Of a stretch of DNA of 11,554 nucleotides, positions 8,956-11,554 are shown piece after piece. Below the pieces are notes generated by a model. The model had not been told where the DNA came from, did no database searches, and saw nothing but the letters and a program-made list of their open reading frames with translations. Positions within the stretch are counted from its first letter, which is position 1; every line of letters starts with the position of its first letter. The position numbers and the translations under genes were made by a program. Source of the DNA: Comamonadaceae bacterium (GTDB lineage Bacteria; Pseudomonadota; Gammaproteobacteria; Burkholderiales; Burkholderiaceae); NCBI GenBank assembly GCA_947374535.1, contig CANCCJ010000085.1, positions 1 through 11,554 on the forward strand. The letters run 5' to 3'.

Positions 8956-10959
8956 ATGCCCTCGTCTGCAACCCAAACTCCCCACGCCATACCTGTGAAT
9001 CCGCAAGACATCCTGCGCGAGGTCTTCGGCTACGGCGCGTTTCGCGGCCCGCAAGAGGCCATCGTGAACCACGTCTGCGGCGGCGGAGATGCACTGGTGC
9101 TCATGCCCACGGGCGGGGGCAAGTCGCTCTGTTACCAAATTCCCGCGATTGCCCGCCAACGTGCGGGGCACGGCATCACCATCGTGGTGTCGCCGCTCAT
9201 CGCGCTCATGCACGACCAAGTGGGTGCGCTGCACGAGGCGGGTGTGGAGGCGGCATTTTTAAATTCCAGCCTCAGCGGCGAAGATGCCAACGCGGTAGAG
9301 CAACGTTTGCGCCGTGGTGAGATCACGTTGCTGTATGCCGCGCCCGAGCGCATCACCACGCCACGCTTTTTGGCGCAGCTCGATGCGCTGTACGAGCAGG
9401 GCCAATTGAGTTTGTTCGCCATCGACGAAGCGCATTGCGTGAGCCAATGGGGCCACGACTTCCGCCCCGAGTACCGCGCCCTCACCGTGCTGCACGAGCG
9501 CTATGCAGGCGTGCCGCGCATGGCACTCACCGCCACCGCCGATGCGCTGACGCGCGCCGACATCGTCGAGCGCTTACAGCTAGAAGACGCGCAGCAATTC
9601 GTCAGCAGCTTTGACCGCCCCAACATCCGCTACACCATCGTCGAGAAAAAAGACGCCTCCACCCAACTGTTGCGATTCATCCAACGTGAGCACACGGGAC
9701 CCTATGGCCAAGACAGCGGCATCGTCTATTGCCAATCACGCAAGCGCGTGGAAGAAGTGGCGAAAAATTTGTGCGACGCCGGCATTGCCGCGCTGCCGTA
9801 TCACGCGGGCCTCGACAGCGCCATTCGCCAGAAGCACCAAAACCGCTTCTTGCGCGAAGAAGGCTTGGTGATGGTGGCCACGATTGCGTTTGGCATGGGC
9901 ATCGATAAACCCGACGTGCGCTTTGTGGCGCACTTGGACATGCCTAAAAACATCGAAGGCTACTACCAAGAAACCGGCCGTGGTGGCCGAGACGGCCAAG
10001 CCGCCCACGCTTGGATGGCTTACGGCCTGAACGACGTGGTGAACCAACGCCGCATGATTGACGAGAGCCCGGCTGGTGAAGAGTTCAAACAAGTCATGCG
10101 CGGCAAGCTCGACGCGCTGCTGGCATTGGCCGAAGCAACCGACTGCCGACGGGTGCGGCTATTGGGCTACTTTGGCGAGACCTACGCACCTGCAGATGGG
10201 CAAACGCGACCCGACGCCGGGCCGCCCCAAGGCGGGTCAGCCCCCTCGGGGGGCAGCAAGGACACGTCAGTGCCGAGCGTGGGGGCGCGTTACTTTTGTG
10301 GCAACTGCGACAACTGCCTGCAACCCCCAGAAATCTGGGACGGCACCGAAGCCGCTCGCATGTTGCTGTCCACCATCTACCGCGTGAAGCAACAAAGCGG
10401 CATGTCTTTTGGTGCGGGCCACATGATGGACATCTTGCGTGGCAAAGCCACCGAGAAGGTCACCCAATACGGCCACGACAAGCTCAGCACTTTTGGCATT
10501 GGCGCGCATTTCAGCGAGGTGCAACTGCGTGGCGTGTTGCGCCAGCTCATTGCTTTGGGCGCTTTGGGGGTAGATGCGCAGGCGTTCAACACCCTGTATT
10601 TGACCGAAGCCTCGCGCGCCGTCCTCAAGGGCGACGTGTCGGTGCGCCTGCGGGCCTCCGTCTCAACCCCTGCGGACCGCAAAGCCAAGCGCACCGCCAG
10701 CGGCGCGTCCAAGCCCGCGCCCATCGCCTTGGACGATGCGGGGCAACAACGCTACGACGCCCTCAAGGCCTGGCGCGCCGAGGTGGCACGCTCGCACAAC
10801 TTGCCCGCCTACGTCATCTTCCACGACGCCACACTGGCCGCCATTGCGCAAGCCGAGCCGCAAGACCTCGACGCCTTGCAAGGCATTGCAGGCATTGGCG
10901 CCAAGAAACTCGAAGCCTATGGCGAGGAAGTCCTGCGCGTGGTGGCACTGCCCGCCTGA
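8956..10959 (+). CDS. recQ: ATP-dependent DNA helicase RecQ
   Basis: 3'-5' superfamily 2 helicase acting in recombination and repair. The 667 aa (E. coli RecQ about 610) contain Walker A PTGGGKS at 51-57, the DEAH box IDEAH at 156-160 followed by [13 protein letters not shown], motif [14 protein letters not shown] at 336-347, and the zinc region with Cys397 and CGNCDNC at 448-454. After these come the RQC winged helix ([13 protein letters not shown]...) and an HRDC domain (about 600-663, ending [19 protein letters not shown]). An unusual stretch of about 37 residues (409-445), rich in Gly, Pro and Ser, sits between Cys397 and Cys448 where E. coli has only a few residues; its DNA is a palindromic repeat. 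Start ATG 8956 has AGGGGG four nt upstream; in-frame codons back to 8911 overlap metH1. The two divergent starts are only 36 bp apart. Confidence 0.95.
   Translation: MPSSATQTPHAIPVNPQDILREVFGYGAFRGPQEAIVNHVCGGGDALVLMPTGGGKSLCYQIPAIARQRAGHGITIVVSPLIALMHDQVGALHEAGVEAAFLNSSLSGEDANAVEQRLRRGEITLLYAAPERITTPRFLAQLDALYEQGQLSLFAIDEAHCVSQWGHDFRPEYRALTVLHERYAGVPRMALTATADALTRADIVERLQLEDAQQFVSSFDRPNIRYTIVEKKDASTQLLRFIQREHTGPYGQDSGIVYCQSRKRVEEVAKNLCDAGIAALPYHAGLDSAIRQKHQNRFLREEGLVMVATIAFGMGIDKPDVRFVAHLDMPKNIEGYYQETGRGGRDGQAAHAWMAYGLNDVVNQRRMIDESPAGEEFKQVMRGKLDALLALAEATDCRRVRLLGYFGETYAPADGQTRPDAGPPQGGSAPSGGSKDTSVPSVGARYFCGNCDNCLQPPEIWDGTEAARMLLSTIYRVKQQSGMSFGAGHMMDILRGKATEKVTQYGHDKLSTFGIGAHFSEVQLRGVLRQLIALGALGVDAQAFNTLYLTEASRAVLKGDVSVRLRASVSTPADRKAKRTASGASKPAPIALDDAGQQRYDALKAWRAEVARSHNLPAYVIFHDATLAAIAQAEPQDLDALQGIAGIGAKKLEAYGEEVLRVVALPA
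10218..10286. repeat. REP-like GC palindrome cluster inserted in frame within recQ
   Basis: Inside recQ, at a point with no counterpart in ordinary RecQ, the DNA holds CCGCC-CCAA-GGCGG (10222-10235). Then comes GCCCCC-TCG-GGGGGC (10240-10254), then about 26 nt, then GGGGGC (10281-10286), a third copy of the arm. From memory this resembles the palindromic repeats scattered between genes in Comamonadaceae genomes; a genome search would settle it. The inserted reading frame stays open. Confidence 0.65.
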
Positions 10960-10993
10960 GGTGTCGCATTCGACGGGTTTACCCTGTCACCTC
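10958..10993 (+). terminator. Possible weak hairpin after recQ
   Basis: GAGGTG (10958-10963) and CACCTC (10988-10993) are complementary, and GGGT/ACCC (10975-10984 region) pairs inside. It overlaps the recQ stop codon but lacks a T-run, so it is at best a Rho-aided 3' end structure. Confidence 0.3.
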
Positions 10994-11020
10994 GACGACC
11001 GAAAAAAGCGCGTAGTCACC

Positions 11021-11026
11021 TAAAAT
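11021..11026 (+). promoter_or_regulatory. Candidate -10 box for the 45-aa peptide gene
   Basis: TAAAAT lies 34 bp before the ATG at 11061, which would place a start site near 11033. No convincing -35 hexamer is visible 16-18 bp upstream, so this is tentative. Confidence 0.35.
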
Positions 11027-11060
11027 TTGCCAAAGCAATCATTTCTACAGGAAACCAGAC

Positions 11061-11198
11061 ATGTCACACGACACCCATGCACACGCCGCAGAACAAGACG
11101 TTGTGGAAGCCATCGTCCCCTTGATGCCGATCGTCTTACCCGTCGCTGGTGCGGTATTGATTTTCTTGCTGGCCTTCATCGCTGTCTTTATGGCCTGA
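11061..11198 (+). CDS. Small single-helix membrane protein, function unknown
   Basis: A 45-aa frame, too short for usual cut-offs but well supported. AGGAAA lies 8 nt before the ATG, and a textbook intrinsic terminator starts 16 bp after the stop. The product begins with a polar, His-rich tail (MSHDTHAHAAEQDVVEA). It continues with one long hydrophobic segment (about 18-45, IVPLMPIVLPVAGAVLIF then LLAFIAVFMA) that ends at the C terminus. This predicts a single-pass, probably tail-anchored inner-membrane peptide; HxHxH-like histidines (His3, His6, His8) could bind a metal, which is speculation. Two prolines sit in the helix start. It lies between recQ and pckG with its own transcription signals, so it is probably monocistronic. 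I do not recognise a family. Confidence 0.78.
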   Translation: MSHDTHAHAAEQDVVEAIVPLMPIVLPVAGAVLIFLLAFIAVFMA

Positions 11199-11214
11199 TG
11201 CATGGTCTCGTCCA

Positions 11215-11246
11215 AAAAAGCGCCTTTTGAGGCGCTTTTTGTTTTT
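11215..11246 (+). terminator. Intrinsic terminator of the 45-aa peptide gene
   Basis: Perfect 10-bp stem AAAAAGCGCC / GGCGCTTTTT around a TTTTGA loop, followed by TTTTTGTTTTT. It should isolate the downstream region from transcription coming from recQ and the small gene. Confidence 0.95.
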
Positions 11247-11254
11247 CTCGCGTT

Positions 11255-11290
11255 GTAACTCCCCGTCTAGGGCCTTACCCTAGGAGTTAC
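11255..11290. repeat. Inverted repeat A upstream of pckG
   Basis: GTAACTCC (11255-11262) and TAGGG (11268-11272) together complement the continuous arm CCCTAGGAGTTAC (11278-11290). The left arm is interrupted by CCGTC and the loop is CCTTA. It starts 9 bp after the preceding terminator, so it is more likely a DNA operator than an RNA leader. Confidence 0.65.
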
Positions 11291-11343
11291 CTAAAACCAC
11301 CCCAAAAGTAATACTTTTCAAGGTTTTCATGTAACTCGTAGGG
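11278..11343. repeat. 66-bp nested dyad B upstream of pckG
   Basis: Three concentric inverted repeats share a centre near 11311. The outer pair is CCCTAGGAGTTAC (11278-11290) and GTAACTCGTAGGG (11331-11343), 12 of 13 bases complementary. The middle pair is AAAACC (11293-11298) and GGTTTT (11322-11327). The inner pair is AAAAGTA (11304-11310) and TACTTTT (11312-11318). The outer arms are 53 bp apart, close to five helical turns. The left outer arm is the same sequence that pairs in repeat A, so the two structures are mutually exclusive. Confidence 0.65.
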
Positions 11344-11353
11344 GTTTTGCAAG

Positions 11354-11381
11354 CTTGGGGAAGGGCAGAGTTTCATAAAAT
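11354..11381 (+). promoter_or_regulatory. Candidate sigma-70 promoter for pckG leader
   Basis: TAAAAT at 11376-11381 is a good -10; CTTGGG at 11354-11359 is a poor -35 with 16-bp spacing. Transcription would start near 11388, putting the 66-bp dyad about 45-110 bp upstream, a normal place for regulator binding. Confidence 0.4.
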
Positions 11382-11413
11382 AGTCATCCGCTTGGCATAC
11401 GCCATCGGCAATG

Positions 11414-11465
11414 AATTGAGGTCAGCGCCTCGCAGCACTTGGCTGGGCTCTGACCTCAATTTTTT
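11414..11465 (+). terminator. Terminator-like hairpin in the pckG leader (possible attenuator or sRNA 3' end)
   Basis: A perfect 12-bp stem AATTGAGGTCAG (11414-11425) / CTGACCTCAATT (11450-11461) is followed by TTTT, making six T in a row at 11460-11465. The 24-nt loop can pair further (GCC/GGC, then CAGC/GCTG with a 5-nt loop). It ends 16 bp before the pckG start codon. By form it is an intrinsic terminator placed in front of a gene, so it could attenuate pckG or end a short RNA of about 78 nt beginning near 11388. No antiterminator arm was found. Confidence 0.7.
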
Positions 11466-11481
11466 GACTTAGGAGCTTTTG

Positions 11482-11554
11482 ATGAACGTGAATGCACCCG
11501 CCTATGTAAAGAACCCCAAGCTGGTCGCTTGGGTTGGCGAAATGGCCGCCTTGT
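11482..11554 (+). CDS. pckG: Probable phosphoenolpyruvate carboxykinase (GTP), N-terminal fragment
   Basis: Only the first 24 codons lie in the window: MNVNAPAYVKNPKLVAWVGE followed by MAAL. The pattern NAPAYVKNPKLVAWV.E.AAL fits the N terminus of GTP-dependent PEP carboxykinases of Burkholderiales, which convert oxaloacetate to PEP in gluconeogenesis. TAGGAG lies 7 nt before the ATG. It follows a leader with a terminator-like hairpin, and further up a dyad-rich region, suggesting carbon-dependent control. The call rests on a short stretch; no catalytic motif is visible. Confidence 0.72.
   Translation, partial: MNVNAPAYVKNPKLVAWVGEMAAL

Noticed and set aside
8920..9234. N-terminal extension of metH1 to give 452 aa
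   Set aside because: The extra part is antisense to recQ and has no counterpart in MetH; the start at 8919 matches the family.

Overview
The window looks like chromosomal DNA of a betaproteobacterium of the order Burkholderiales, most likely family Comamonadaceae. The grounds are the GC-rich wobble positions, the porin-glnK-amtB cluster, a cobalamin-dependent methionine synthase split into two genes, an S-adenosylhomocysteine (SAH) riboswitch, and a GTP-type PEP carboxykinase beginning at the right edge. The genus cannot be fixed by reading alone. Nearly all genes are housekeeping; no phage, IS element, CRISPR array, tRNA or rRNA is visible. The interest is mostly in regulatory and repeat DNA.

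Left end (1-1667): a minus-strand nitrogen cluster in transcription order porin (TorF/Gcw_chp family) - glnK - amtB (cut by the window edge). A near-consensus sigma-54 promoter lies just upstream of the porin, and a 17-bp NtrC-type palindrome lies about 90 bp further up. This is the arrangement expected of an operon switched on by nitrogen limitation. The NtrC-type site is also close to the start of the divergent yifB/comM gene.

Middle left (1668-4947): plus-strand yifB/comM (AAA+ ATPase related to the transformation helicase ComM), a small exported PsiF-repeat protein followed by a strong hairpin terminator, and a 12-TM MFS transporter. The gap before psiF is rich in inverted repeats.

Centre (4972-8919): minus-strand metH in two pieces. 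metH1 (347 aa) carries the zinc/homocysteine domain and metH2 (919 aa) carries the folate, cobalamin and reactivation domains. Between them lies a well-formed SAH riboswitch whose 3' end can pair with the metH2 ribosome binding site. The sequence therefore suggests that the folate/B12 half, but not the homocysteine half, is translationally induced by SAH.

Right (8956-11554): recQ runs divergently from metH1 with only 36 bp between the start codons. Its zinc-binding region carries an in-frame insert of about 37 codons made of GC-rich palindromes that look like a REP-type repeat. It is followed by an unrecognised 45-aa membrane peptide with its own SD and terminator, then a 235-bp region dense in dyad symmetry. 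That region has three versions of a GTAACTC-N-TAGGG motif, a promoter candidate and a terminator-like leader hairpin, and precedes the start of a probable pckG. The pre-pckG region and the recQ insert are the least explained parts of the window.
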